The notes below the pieces were generated by a model. That model had not been told where the DNA came from. It did not search any database and saw only the letters and a list, made by a program, of their open reading frames with translations. Shown one piece after another: positions 50,299 through 59,708 of a stretch of DNA of 64,000 bases; the stretch's first letter is position 1, and the number at the start of each line of letters is the position of its first letter. Location: NCBI GenBank assembly GCA_003151735.1, contig PLYI01000095.1, positions 47,058 through 111,057 on the forward strand, given 5' to 3'. Source of the DNA: Candidatus Bathyarchaeota archaeon. GTDB lineage: Archaea > Thermoproteota > Bathyarchaeia > Bathyarchaeales > Bathycorpusculaceae. Both the position numbers and the translations under genes were made by a program.

Positions 50299-53200
50299 TT
50301 AAGTTGAATTATTATTGCTGTGTGTTAGTAATTGTTGATATTCAGGATTGACTTTTCCATATTTGTTGAGGATTACAGCGTTTATTTTTCGCCAGTCTTC
50401 ACTTATCGTTGTCCACTTTGGACCGCTAACTATTTCTTTTTTAACGTAGTCTTTGAGTGCTGTTTCACGTTCTATAGTTCTCTTGTTCCAGTCAACAGTG
50501 ATTAATCCTGTGCGCCTAAGGTATTGGAGGTTTCGAGCTAACTTGTTTAGGTTTAGGGGGTAATTAATTGCGCTGCTTAAATCGCTAGTTAATGAATCGA
50601 TTGAGAATTCATCGTTTAGTTGCAAACTTATCACAGCTATCATATCCTGCATAAATCGAACTGACCGATCCGAGAAAACCGTCTTTACCTTAACAACTCG
50701 CACTTGCTCTAAAAGATTAGCATTGCGCTTGTAGAACCATTTTTTCACGGTTTCAGCCAGTACTGCATAAGCTCCTAAGATCCCCGCTAACGCTAAGTAG
50801 AATGCTGGCGGCGGTGGCACAAACCCAAAGAATGCCCCTAACGGTGTATACGGCACTATTATGGCAAAGCTGATGACTGCTAAAAGCATCGCTACGAGAT
50901 ACTTGCTTGGTTTGCTCTTGTAGAAAGGCACTTTTCGGGTTCTTATGACGAGGACGACGAGCGTTTGTGAACAAAGCGACTCGATAAACCATGCTGTCTG
51001 GAATTGTCCCTGTTGGAACAGAGTTGCTGATGGAGCACCTGTAGCTGAAAGACCAAATGGAATGCCAAAAATAAAAATCATTGTGAAAAAGGTCGCAAAG
51101 TCAAACAGAGAACTAACAGGACCGATAGTCACCATAAACCTTCTAATGAAGGAAATATCCCATCGTTTTGGTCTAATAATGTATTCATTATCGACGTTGT
51201 CGGTTGTCATTACTGTTTGGGAGGTATCGTAGAGAAGGTTGTTTAGAAGAATTTGAATGGGTAACATTGGCAGGAACGCTAAGAATATTGACCCACCAGC
51301 CGCACTAAACATGTTTCCGAAATTAGAACTAACACCCATCATAATGTACTTCATCGTGTTGCCAAAGGTTTTTCGGCCTTCTAGCACACCTTCGCCTAGA
51401 ACAGTCAAATCATTCTTTAACAAAATGATGTCCGCAGACTCTCTTGCAACATCCACTGCATTGCTAACGGATATGCCTACGTCTGACGTCTTTATAGAGG
51501 GCGCATCGTTGATGCCGTCACCCATGAAGCCTACAACGTGTCCGTTGGTTTTCAAGACGGTGATGATCCGGTCTTTTTGGGCAGGTGTCACTCTTGCAAA
51601 TACGTTTGCGTCTTCAACAACGGCTGATAGTGCTTCATTAGTCATCAACGCAATTTCATTTCCTAAAACTACGCCTTTCACTTCAAAGCCCAGTTCACTG
51701 CAGACTTTTCTTGTGACAAGTTCGTTGTCGCCCGTGAGGATTTTCAATTCCACATTTGCTTTGCTGAGCATTTGAAGAGACTGTTTAGCCGTTTCCTTAG
51801 GTGGATCAAGAAATGCCACAAACCCCAAAAACGTCATGTCGCATTCGTCGTTTACTCCATAAATGGCTTTTTCTTCTCTCAGCTTTTTACTTGCGACCCC
51901 TAATACTCTTAGACCTTCAGCACTCAAATCGAAATATTTTTGTTCAATCTTCCTACGGATTTCTTCAGTGATATCAGAAATTAAGCCGTCTACTTCATAG
52001 TAGGAGCAGACTTTGAGTATTTCTTCAGGTGCACCCTTAGCTATGAAGAACCGTTGCCTTTCCTTTTCAACCACAACTGAAACACGCCTTCTTACAAAAT
52101 CAAAGGGTACCTCGTCAATCTTTTGGTAATCTGCTATGTTAATCTCTTGATGTTTTAAAATGGCTTCATCAAGTGGGCTTTTGAGTCCAGTTTGAAGGCG
52201 ACTGTTTAGGAAGGAGTAGAGGAGTACTTTTTCTTCTTCTTTGCCTTCCATATCTATGTGTAGTAAGAGTTTGATTTGGTTCTCTGTGAGCGTTCCAGTT
52301 TTATCTGTGCATAGAACGTTCATACTGCCAAAGGTTTCAATCGATGATAAACGCTTAACGATTACGCCTTTCTTAGACATCCTCTGAGCGCCTTTGGAGA
52401 GGTTGATGGTAATTATCATGGGAAGAAGCTCAGGCGTCAAACCTACAGCAAGTGCAACCGCAAAAAGCAAAGCTTCCAATACACCTTTTGCGTCTGGATG
52501 AAGAAGAGCGTTTATCATGAAAACGAAAATAACTAACAAAAAGGTAACTTGCATGATTAGAAAACCGAAATTTTTGGTTCCTCTCTCAAATTCCGTCTCA
52601 GGCACTTTTTCGACTAGCTTTGCCGCTATTTTTCCATATTCAGTTGATCCGCCAGTACGCACAACTACAGCCGTAGCTGATCCACTGACTATCGAGGTGC
52701 CCATGAAAAGATAGTTGTTCCATTCGGTTATCGATGCGTCCTTAGCTTTTACAAGAGCAGGCGTTTTCTCGACTGGAAATGATTCGCCAGTTAACGCAGA
52801 TTGATTAATGAAAAGATCTTTCGCTTCGATGATCCGAGCGTCTGCAGGTGCGATGTCGCCAGCTGAAAGAAGAATTATATCGCCTGGAACAAGTAATGAA
52901 AGTTTGATTTCCTGCTTGGTGTTGTCTCTTATGACTGTTGCTAATATGGCGACTTTTTCTCTTAATAGCTCGGCTGCTTTTGAAGCGTTGTTTTCCTGAT
53001 AGTACGCTAAAGACACGCTTAGGAAAACCATTGTGTATATTACTATTACGCTGGGATATGACCCAAGGGCGGCTGAGACTGCGCCAGCGATCATTAGTAT
53101 AATAACTAGTGGGCTTTTAAATCGTGAAAGAAAATTGAAGATAGCTGCCCGTTTCTTTTTTCTGGCAAATTCGTTTGGACCATAAATTTCTAGGCGTTTT

Positions 53201-53315
53201 TCTGCCTCTTCAGAGTTAAGTCCGTTAGGAGAAGAATTTAATTTAGAAAGAAGTTCGTTTGCTGGAAGGCTCAGAATCTCTTCGGCGCTAAGTATTGTTT
53301 GAGTCGTTTGTTCAT
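50299..53315 (-). CDS. mgtA: Mg2+-type P-type ATPase with frameshifted N-terminus
   Basis: The conserved frame covers 931 residues from ATG 53094: the TGES loop (NQSALTGESFPVEK), the phosphorylation site CTDKTGTLTENQIKLLLHID, the hinge MGDGINDAPSIKTSDVGISV, and the C-terminal helices of type IIIB pumps. Coding continues upstream of 53094 (AEEILSLPANELLSKLNSSP, RLEIYGPNEFARKKKRAAIF, the usual cation-ATPase N-domain) with no start codon. ATG 53315 lies one base out of frame; an extra A in the AAA at 53296-53298 would join it (MNKRLKTILSAEEIL). The C-terminal tail after the last helix (DDEFSIDSLTSDLSSAINYP) is an unusual added domain resembling a winged helix. Confidence 0.8.
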
Positions 53316-53478
53316 GATTCTGTTTTGCTTCCGTGGATTTGAATCCGCCTCAACTTTTGTTTCGATAGACAGAGATGCCATCGCTTATAGGCGTTTTGGG
53401 GTTCTTTTACCTGACCCACCGTTTTTTCCGCCGATTCCTTTTGTTCAATAACCCATAAAACGGGGAAAATCTACCGAG

Positions 53479-54240
53479 CTATTTCCACTTCGTCAGGATT
53501 TCTTCTCTTTGAAAAGTTGCTTTGCTTAGGTAGAAGAGCGTTATGTCTGCGACTGCTAAAGCGGCTGAAACAGCGATAGCCAAGACTATTGAAAGTTGGG
53601 CGCTTGTTGAAGCAAAAATCGCTATAAAGACAAGTGGCAACACAATTAATCCGCCTAACTGTTGAGCTGCACGTATATCATTAACTTTGGAAGACACAAT
53701 TATATTTGCTTCCACACTCATTATGCAGGCTAAAGGCGCGATTACGCCAATCACTAGGAGCCAGTAAAGGTTAGGTATTACTAAAGTGCCTATTTGAGGT
53801 GAAGTGATTGACCAGACATCAATTATTATTGCGGATATGGCGGCGCCAACGTATGTTACAACCATACAGGGGATGAAGGAGGCTAGGCTTTTGCCAAGTA
53901 AAAGTTCGCCGTCAGTTATGGGGGTTGCCAATAGGGGTTCGAGACTTTTTTCGATTTTTTCGCCTACGAAACTGTACGACGCAATAATCGATGGGAGAAT
54001 CGCTGGTATAAGAACGAAGTACATTGTTGCTAAGCCTACGATTTGGTTTACAGCAGTCAAAACCTGTACGTGGGTAAGAGTTCCTGAGCCAATTTCCGAG
54101 TTCAGGGCAAGTATGAAAATTACAGGTAAAACTACACCAAGTATTATGGGTATTGCAATTAGAGAGTAGAGGACGTATTTGTTTTTGCGGAAAACACTAA
54201 GGTCCTTCTTTGTTACAATCAATGATTTCCAAAGTCTCAT
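53479..54240 (-). CDS. ABC-2-type permease, second exporter
   Basis: The 253-residue membrane protein has six helices and GEKIEKSLEPLLATPITDGE, a motif of NatB/ABC-2 permeases between helices 2 and 3. The C-terminus ends TFQREEILTKWK. It overlaps its ATPase gene by 4 bases. Substrate unknown; this class exports sodium, drugs or proteins. Confidence 0.82.
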   Translation of the reverse strand: MRLWKSLIVTKKDLSVFRKNKYVLYSLIAIPIILGVVLPVIFILALNSEIGSGTLTHVQVLTAVNQIVGLATMYFVLIPAILPSIIASYSFVGEKIEKSLEPLLATPITDGELLLGKSLASFIPCMVVTYVGAAISAIIIDVWSITSPQIGTLVIPNLYWLLVIGVIAPLACIMSVEANIIVSSKVNDIRAAQQLGGLIVLPLVFIAIFASTSAQLSIVLAIAVSAALAVADITLFYLSKATFQREEILTKWK

Positions 54241-55166
54241 TGAGCAGAAGCCTCCCGAATAAGTTTCAAATAAACATCCTCAAGGGTTGACCGCAACTCG
54301 GTAACGTATTGGATGTTTCCGCCTGCCTGCACGATTGCACTTACAACTTCAGGGTTGTCTCTTTCAGGGTTATCGATTTCAAGGATTAACTTGTTGTCAC
54401 TAGTCCGCATATTTTTGACGACGCCCAATTTTTCCACAGCAGCCGTAATTGCATCCGTGACGCTTTCCAAATGCACAATGGTTTTCCGATTATAGAGGCT
54501 ACGCTCCAAGTTTTTGGGCGAATCAACTGCAACGAGCTTGGTTTTTAAGATTGCTATTCGGTCGCAGAGCCGTTCTGCTTCATCCAAATTATGAGTGTTA
54601 AGAAAAATCGTTCGTTTCTCTTTTTTGAGTTCTAAAATGAAGTCTCGCACAGTTTTTGAGGCTTCAGGGTCAAGGTTTGCTGTGGGTTCATCCAAAAACA
54701 GGACTTGCGGGTCATGGATTAGGGCGCGGGCAATGGCGATTTTCTGTTTCGTTCCTTTGCTGAAGGTGCCAACTGCATCTTCTTTTCGTGCCCAAATGCC
54801 CAGCATGGTTAGAAGGCGCTCTATGTTTTCACTGCGTTTGTTCTCGGGAACCTCGTAGAGTTGGCCATAAAAATCAAGGTTACGATACGCACTTAAACTG
54901 TCATATAACCCGACGTTTTCAGGTAGGAAACCGACCATTTTTCTGATTTTAAGGCAATCGCTTTCGTTGTTTATGGTGTATTCGCCTATTTTGGCTTCGC
55001 CGCTGGTTTTGCCGATTAAACAGCATAGCATACGCACGGTTGTGGTTTTGCCTGCGCCGTTGGGTCCAAGAAAACCGAAAACTTCCCCCTCATCAACGTG
55101 CAAAGTGACGTTGTCTACGGCTGTTAAGTTGCCGAATTTCCGGGTAAGGTTTTGAGTGTCAATCAT
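54237..55166 (-). CDS. ABC exporter ATPase, second exporter
   Basis: The 309-residue ATPase has Walker A GPNGAGKTTTVRMLCC, VGFLPENVGLYDSLSAYRNL at the Q-loop, the signature FSKGTKQKIAIARALI (K in place of G) and FLDEPTANLDPEASK. It is the CcmA/NatA type. It is paired with the permease above and separated by 28 bases from a zinc-ribbon gene downstream of the divergent promoter. Confidence 0.85.
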   Translation of the reverse strand: MIDTQNLTRKFGNLTAVDNVTLHVDEGEVFGFLGPNGAGKTTTVRMLCCLIGKTSGEAKIGEYTINNESDCLKIRKMVGFLPENVGLYDSLSAYRNLDFYGQLYEVPENKRSENIERLLTMLGIWARKEDAVGTFSKGTKQKIAIARALIHDPQVLFLDEPTANLDPEASKTVRDFILELKKEKRTIFLNTHNLDEAERLCDRIAILKTKLVAVDSPKNLERSLYNRKTIVHLESVTDAITAAVEKLGVVKNMRTSDNKLILEIDNPERDNPEVVSAIVQAGGNIQYVTELRSTLEDVYLKLIREASAQ

Positions 55167-55194
55167 GCCAAAGACTACCCAAGGTTTTTATAAG

Positions 55195-55461
55195 TTAGGC
55201 TTTTTCGTATTTAGATTCTTCAATGCGCTTTTTCTCCAGTTCTTCCTCAGTTAATTCTGGAGGGATAACCTGCTGTTGTTTTGCTTCTTTTTGAGGCCAA
55301 GTTACAGGGTCCTTTACTGAAGAGTAAATGTTAAGCCAGCTTCTTTTTCCGCAGGAAGGGCACTTCACATAGTGTAGTGGACCAACATGCGGTGCCAGGG
55401 CTGCTCCTCCGAGCCCCTGCTCAAAGATGTTGTCGCATTTTTTACATTTTAGTCTGGGCAT
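55195..55461 (-). CDS. zinc-ribbon protein
   Basis: The 88-residue product starts MPRLKCKKCDNIFEQGLGGA and has a second pair at VKCPSCGKRSW: a C4 zinc ribbon. The C-terminal half is charged and helical (ELTEEELEKKRIEESKYEKA). It probably binds nucleic acid or protein; no family name is justified. It lies just upstream of the second exporter on the same strand. Confidence 0.6.
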   Translation of the reverse strand: MPRLKCKKCDNIFEQGLGGAALAPHVGPLHYVKCPSCGKRSWLNIYSSVKDPVTWPQKEAKQQQVIPPELTEEELEKKRIEESKYEKA

Positions 55462-55684
55462 GTCAATCGGGTTTTGTGAAGTGTGGATTTGAGATTAAAA
55501 TGTTTGTTTGAAAAAGGTGGTTTTTTACCGTCTATGTTGTAGTGAAAAGTGTAAATACAAACGTAAGCAAGAGGTAATAACAAAAAATACTGAAACCTAC
55601 GGCAGAAGGAAGATTCCAAGCTTATCATAGCATCGGTGGCGCGGTTTGTTAATCTTTTTTAGAAGCGCCTGCTTGATTTTGGAT

Positions 55685-56926
55685 ATGACTACTGCTATGT
55701 ATTGGCGCAGGAGTATGCTGTCAAACGGTTTAACAGTGCTGTTATTTCCGCGGGAATCAGCAAACACTACCCAGCTGTCCCTCGCTGTCGATTTCGGGTC
55801 AAATCAAGAACCCCCAGAAAACGCTGGAGTCGCCCACTTCATAGAGCATATGCTTGCAGGAGGCTCAAAAAAACGAATCGAATTCTCCCGAAGCATTGAG
55901 AATTTCGGCGGAATCTTTGATTTTTACACCGACCATGAACACATGATGAGTACCATGGATATTTTGCCAAAAAAGGTGCTTGAAGCATCTTGTGTTATTT
56001 CAGAGTTGTTCTTCAACTCAGATTTTGACGAATCAAACTTCAAGCAAGAGCGCAAGATAATTCTCAACGAATTAGCAGAAGCCCTAGATGACCCAGCAGA
56101 AAGAATTGAAGAATTACTGATGAAGAGCTTGTTTAAAGAGCATCCTGTTAAACGTCCAGTTGGAGGTTACCCCAAAACAATAAAGCAATTGACTTTAAAC
56201 CAGCTGACCAACATCCATAGCATGAATTATGTTCCTCAAAACATGATTTTGATTTTAACAGGTAATTTCAACGACAAAACCACTGAAATGGTTCTCGAAA
56301 ATTTTGAGCGCCGCGCTGAAATGACAAAACTTTCAAGAAAAACATATCCTGTTGAGACAGCTAAACCTGAACCGTTGATTGTTGAGAAAAAGCCTGGTAT
56401 AACTCAAACCTACCTAAGCATTGGAGCAAGAACGGTTCGTTCAAGCCACGTAGATGCAGCCAAGTTAGATTTAATGAGTGCACTGCTGAGTGGAGGGACT
56501 AGTTCACGATTATTCGTAGAACTGCGCGAAAAGAACGCTTTAACCTACGATATTAACTCAGACCACAACAAAGGCTTAGATTTCGGTTATTTCAGCATCA
56601 GCTGCGCAGTGAAAAATAAAAATTTTGTTAAAGCTAAGAAGTTGATTTTTAAGGAATTATCCAGGCTGAGAACCGAAAAGGTACATGATGATGAGCTTGA
56701 AAGAAACAAAAACCTGATTGCAGCCGAGATTCTTAGAGGAATGGATAATCCGCATGAATCTTCAGAAATTATTGGATATTTAGAAATGCAATTCAAAAGT
56801 GAAATGGCGTTGGTAGATTATATAGCTAAAATCAAGGCTGTTTCTAGTGAAGACATAATTGAAGTTGCTAATACTTACCTTCAAGAAGACAGTCTTTCAA
56901 CGGTTCTTCTTAAGCCAGTAAAATAG
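55685..56926 (+). CDS. M16-family zinc peptidase
   Basis: The product from ATG 55685 is about 413 residues. AGVAHFIEHMLAGGSKKR carries the inverted zinc motif HxxEH (about residues 51-55), and the third ligand Glu lies in IILNELAEALDDPAERIEEL. A second M16 domain follows with GGTSSRLFVELREKNALTYD. The length fits a single two-domain chain of the PqqL/processing-peptidase type. The longer frame to 55646 has a weak start. Confidence 0.85.
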   Translation: MTTAMYWRRSMLSNGLTVLLFPRESANTTQLSLAVDFGSNQEPPENAGVAHFIEHMLAGGSKKRIEFSRSIENFGGIFDFYTDHEHMMSTMDILPKKVLEASCVISELFFNSDFDESNFKQERKIILNELAEALDDPAERIEELLMKSLFKEHPVKRPVGGYPKTIKQLTLNQLTNIHSMNYVPQNMILILTGNFNDKTTEMVLENFERRAEMTKLSRKTYPVETAKPEPLIVEKKPGITQTYLSIGARTVRSSHVDAAKLDLMSALLSGGTSSRLFVELREKNALTYDINSDHNKGLDFGYFSISCAVKNKNFVKAKKLIFKELSRLRTEKVHDDELERNKNLIAAEILRGMDNPHESSEIIGYLEMQFKSEMALVDYIAKIKAVSSEDIIEVANTYLQEDSLSTVLLKPVK

Positions 56927-56959
56927 TAGTTTTCTCCAAGAAAATGCTAGAGCATCTTG

Positions 56960-57110
56960 AAAGCTGGTGTTATTAAGGTGCCATCTGGCAGACTACTCTG
57001 CGCCCGATAGGATGCCCAGAGATACACATTTGGGAGCCTAAGCCCCATAGTGCATAACTGGAAAACAGAGCCGTATCTCGGCAGCAGGTTTGCCTGCCAA
57101 ACGACTTAAT
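56960..57110. ncRNA. possible structured RNA
   Basis: In an otherwise gene-free 295-base gap this GC-richer segment can form several short stems: GCAGA-CTAC-TCTGC (56988-57001), GCCG-TATCT-CGGC (57070-57082) and GCAGG-TTTG-CCTGC (57084-57097). A minus-strand AATATTAA box lies at about 57107. I cannot match it to a known RNA, and strand is uncertain. Confidence 0.25.
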
Positions 57111-57221
57111 ATTTTTCGGCAATAAGCTATTTAATTTAATACAAAATAAAAATTTGTGGTAGTATGTCTGTGACAACATGTTTTCATATAGTATTAACGC
57201 TTATAATGGGAAGTTGATTTC

Positions 57222-57368
57222 GTGATCGCACAACATACGGTTAATTGCCCCAAATGCGGGAAAGAGCTTGCTAAACCAGACAAAAAATTAGAGAACTCTG
57301 CCTTCTGTATTGCGCTCTATACATGCGATACATGTGGTACCTCATTTAAGCATTCCAATGCATTTTAG
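57222..57368 (+). CDS. 48-residue zinc-ribbon microprotein
   Basis: A frame from GTG 57222 encodes MIAQHTVNCPKCGKELAKPD and ends CDTCGTSFKHSNAF. The two C-x2-C-G knuckles form a rubredoxin- or ribbon-like zinc site. No strong ribosome site is seen. It is too short for most gene finders but has a clear fold signature. Confidence 0.5.
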   Translation: MIAQHTVNCPKCGKELAKPDKKLENSAFCIALYTCDTCGTSFKHSNAF

Positions 57369-57494
57369 TTCCTGGCTTGGAAGATTACTATTAAATTTAC
57401 TTTTTCTCTAAACTATCGATGTGGAAACTTTGGTTAAATCCTTACCCTTTCTTTTTGCCCTATCAAATCACAAAGGGAGATAAATTACAAATCA

Positions 57495-57549
57495 ACTGCT
57501 TTTATACAGCGGAAGCATATTTTTTGTGAACTGACAGGGGAAACATCAA
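57495..57549 (+). promoter_or_regulatory. TATA-like promoter before the MazG-type gene
   Basis: CTTTTATAC at about 57499-57507 is a TATA candidate 43 bases before the TTG at 57550. AGGGG about 10 bases before that TTG is a plausible ribosome site. Confidence 0.4.
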
Positions 57550-57879
57550 TTGCAATTGGAAGATATGAAGAAGGAAATCAAAGCCCTCGTTATAGCTAAG
57601 GGTTTCTACAATAAGCCCGAGGATATTCCTAAGAAACTGCTTTTTGCCTTCATAGAACTCGGCGAAGCCAGTGATGCATGGAAGAAAGGTTTGCCTCAAG
57701 AGAAAATCGCTGAGGAACTCATCGACGTTATCTTTTACATTTTGGATGCCAGCCGTTTAGCATGTCCCGACATGAATATGGATGAAGTTTTCCAGAAAAA
57801 ACTTTCGAAAAACCTGGGCAGACCCTTCCAGTATGGCGAAGGACATCGCCTAAAACAGGACGAACAAACCGAAAAGTAA
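57550..57879 (+). CDS. MazG-like nucleotide pyrophosphohydrolase
   Basis: The 109-residue protein has the all-helical MazG pattern: LLFAFIELGEASDAWKKG with ExxE, then EKIAEELIDVIFYILDASRL with ExxD. These four acids bind Mg. Such enzymes remove pyrophosphate from non-canonical or excess NTPs. The start is TTG 57550. The C-terminus is polar. Confidence 0.8.
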   Translation: MQLEDMKKEIKALVIAKGFYNKPEDIPKKLLFAFIELGEASDAWKKGLPQEKIAEELIDVIFYILDASRLACPDMNMDEVFQKKLSKNLGRPFQYGEGHRLKQDEQTEK

Positions 57880-57928
57880 GACCAAGGTTTTTATGGCAAA
57901 CCCCCAGATTATTGCCTGTTGAAACAAA

Positions 57929-58354
57929 GTGGAATTCATCTGCCCAACCAACGTGCTTTTCGAATGCAGCAAATGCGGTTTATGCTGCGGCGACACTGAA
58001 CAAAAAACAAGGCACATTCTGCTTTTGGAGTCGGAAGTAGACACGATTTCAATAGAAACCTGCTTGCCGAAAGGGGATTTCATCAAACAAATCACGGATA
58101 AAAAACCCTATTGTTATGAAATGAGAAAGAGCAGTGACGGCAAATGCTTCTTTTTGAAAAATAACCAATGCCGCATCTACAAGTTAAGACCTTTAATATG
58201 CAGGTTTTACCCGTTTGAACTAAAATTTGAGGTAGACAAAAACCAGCATGTTATCGATTTTACGGTTGAATGTCCAGGGATAAACAGGGGAAGGATGATG
58301 TCTAGAAGGGATTTTGAAGAGTTATTTTTGCTGGCTCAGGAAAGGTTGCCTTAA
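57929..58354 (+). CDS. YkgJ-family cysteine-cluster protein
   Basis: The 141-residue protein has FECSKCGLCCGDTEQ, GKCFFLKNNQCRIYKLRPLI and CRFYPFELKF, the YkgJ/Fe-S-oxidoreductase pattern thought to bind zinc or iron. Start GTG 57929. It overlaps the convergent pyrI by 4 bases. Its role is unknown in most organisms. Confidence 0.8.
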   Translation: MEFICPTNVLFECSKCGLCCGDTEQKTRHILLLESEVDTISIETCLPKGDFIKQITDKKPYCYEMRKSSDGKCFFLKNNQCRIYKLRPLICRFYPFELKFEVDKNQHVIDFTVECPGINRGRMMSRRDFEELFLLAQERLP

Positions 58355-58815
58355 AGTTGTTTGAGAACATCTGTCTGCTCTAAAGTTACACCGCAATAGT
58401 GGCACTTCAAAATTAACGGTTCCTCCGTCTTAACGTAGAACTTCGAGAGCACAAGTTCATCACTGTTGCTTATGCAGCATGGGTTTACGCATTTAATGAT
58501 GCCTTCAATTGCTTGCGGTAACTTTACCTCTAATTTTTCCACAACTGTATAATCATGAATGATGTTTATTGATGCGTGAGGAGCCACAAGAGCAATCCTG
58601 TTAACTTCCTGTGAGTTGAGTGCTTTTCCTTCAATCTTCACAATGTCCTTGACGCCGAAACGCTTGCTGGGAACATTGATGGCTATAGTCATGATTTTTT
58701 TTTCTTTGCCAGTTATTCCTAAGATTTTCACTACATCTAAAGCGTATCCGCCGCGAATGTGGTCAATGACTGTGCCATCTTTGATTTTGGAAACTTTAAG
58801 CTCTCTCTCACTCAT
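58351..58815 (-). CDS. pyrI: aspartate carbamoyltransferase regulatory chain
   Basis: From ATG 58815 (GGGAGA 6 bases upstream) the 154-residue protein reads LKVSKIKDGTVIDHIRGGYA at the nucleotide site and VNRIALVAPHASINIIHDYT. The zinc domain has CVNPCCISN and CHYCGVTL. It binds CTP/ATP and controls PyrB, the second enzyme of pyrimidine synthesis. PyrB is not in the window. The longer frame to 58869 adds an unlikely leader. Confidence 0.93.
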   Translation of the reverse strand: MSERELKVSKIKDGTVIDHIRGGYALDVVKILGITGKEKKIMTIAINVPSKRFGVKDIVKIEGKALNSQEVNRIALVAPHASINIIHDYTVVEKLEVKLPQAIEGIIKCVNPCCISNSDELVLSKFYVKTEEPLILKCHYCGVTLEQTDVLKQL

Positions 58816-58872
58816 ACAGTTTCTCCCGTACAAGGCTATACAACATGCAACAAATAAGAATTTACTCAAAAA

Positions 58873-59595
58873 TTAGGGAAGATTGGAACGTAGGTCTATG
58901 ACTGTTGTTCCTGCGAACTTGTCAAAGTACCTCATGAAAGCGCTGTTTTTTATTCGCCAGCCAATCAGTAAGTCGAAGGGTAATAGCGGCAGAACTTTTC
59001 CAAAATTTCTCACGGCAGCATGGTCGTATGACATTTTTTTGCCGTCAGTTCTAACGACCTTTAAGCCTATGATGCGTTTGCCTATGCTTTGACCGTTAAA
59101 TCCTTCAAGTAAAGTTGAGTAGAGCCAAAGAAGCCCGATAGTGATGAATAGCAATGAACTGATTCTGTTGCTTATGAAGCCTGCGATCGAAAGCGAAAAC
59201 AGGTCTGGAAGAAAAGTGATTGCTGCAGTAATTGCTAATATCAACGCAAAATCAATCAGGAACGCAAATGCTCTGCTCCTAAAAGAAGCAAGTTGAAGTT
59301 GACTTGCCTTTCCTTGCACGTCAGCAACCTCAGCCCAACCTTCAACATCATGAATAACCCGGACCGCACTCTCGCCTGCCCTACTTAGCTTGTACTTGCC
59401 ACTAGGCGTTTGCTCTATGAAGGGCGATAATGAGCGAAGGTGAAAGCTAAGTTTGCCAGTATCAACCTTAAGTAAATTTAGCAAGTCTGTGAAAGATGAC
59501 TCGCCATTATTGCTGAGGTTTAACAGTATTTCCCTTCGCAATGGATGTGAAAGGACTGAAAGTATCTTTGAAACGTTTCCTTGATCTACTGCCAT
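58873..59595 (-). CDS. helix-turn-helix and RDD-domain fusion membrane protein
   Basis: Residues 1-85 form an ArsR-like winged helix (ILSVLSHPLRREILLNLSNN, LLNLLKVDTGKLSFHLRSLS). Residues 100-240 form an RDD membrane domain (ASFRSRAFAFLIDFALILAI, GFNGQSIGKRIIGLKVVRTD). RDD proteins act in transport. Joining a DNA-binding head to a membrane part suggests a membrane-bound regulator or sensor. Confidence 0.75.
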   Translation of the reverse strand: MAVDQGNVSKILSVLSHPLRREILLNLSNNGESSFTDLLNLLKVDTGKLSFHLRSLSPFIEQTPSGKYKLSRAGESAVRVIHDVEGWAEVADVQGKASQLQLASFRSRAFAFLIDFALILAITAAITFLPDLFSLSIAGFISNRISSLLFITIGLLWLYSTLLEGFNGQSIGKRIIGLKVVRTDGKKMSYDHAAVRNFGKVLPLLPFDLLIGWRIKNSAFMRYFDKFAGTTVIDLRSNLP

Positions 59596-59708
59596 ACTGC
59601 AAAACCATAGGTTAACTTAATTAACGATGTTTCGTTGGAAGATTTTGGCATATAGCCCATTACAACTCCCCTAAGTTTAATAGCGAAAAACAGCCTATTA
59701 AATATTGT

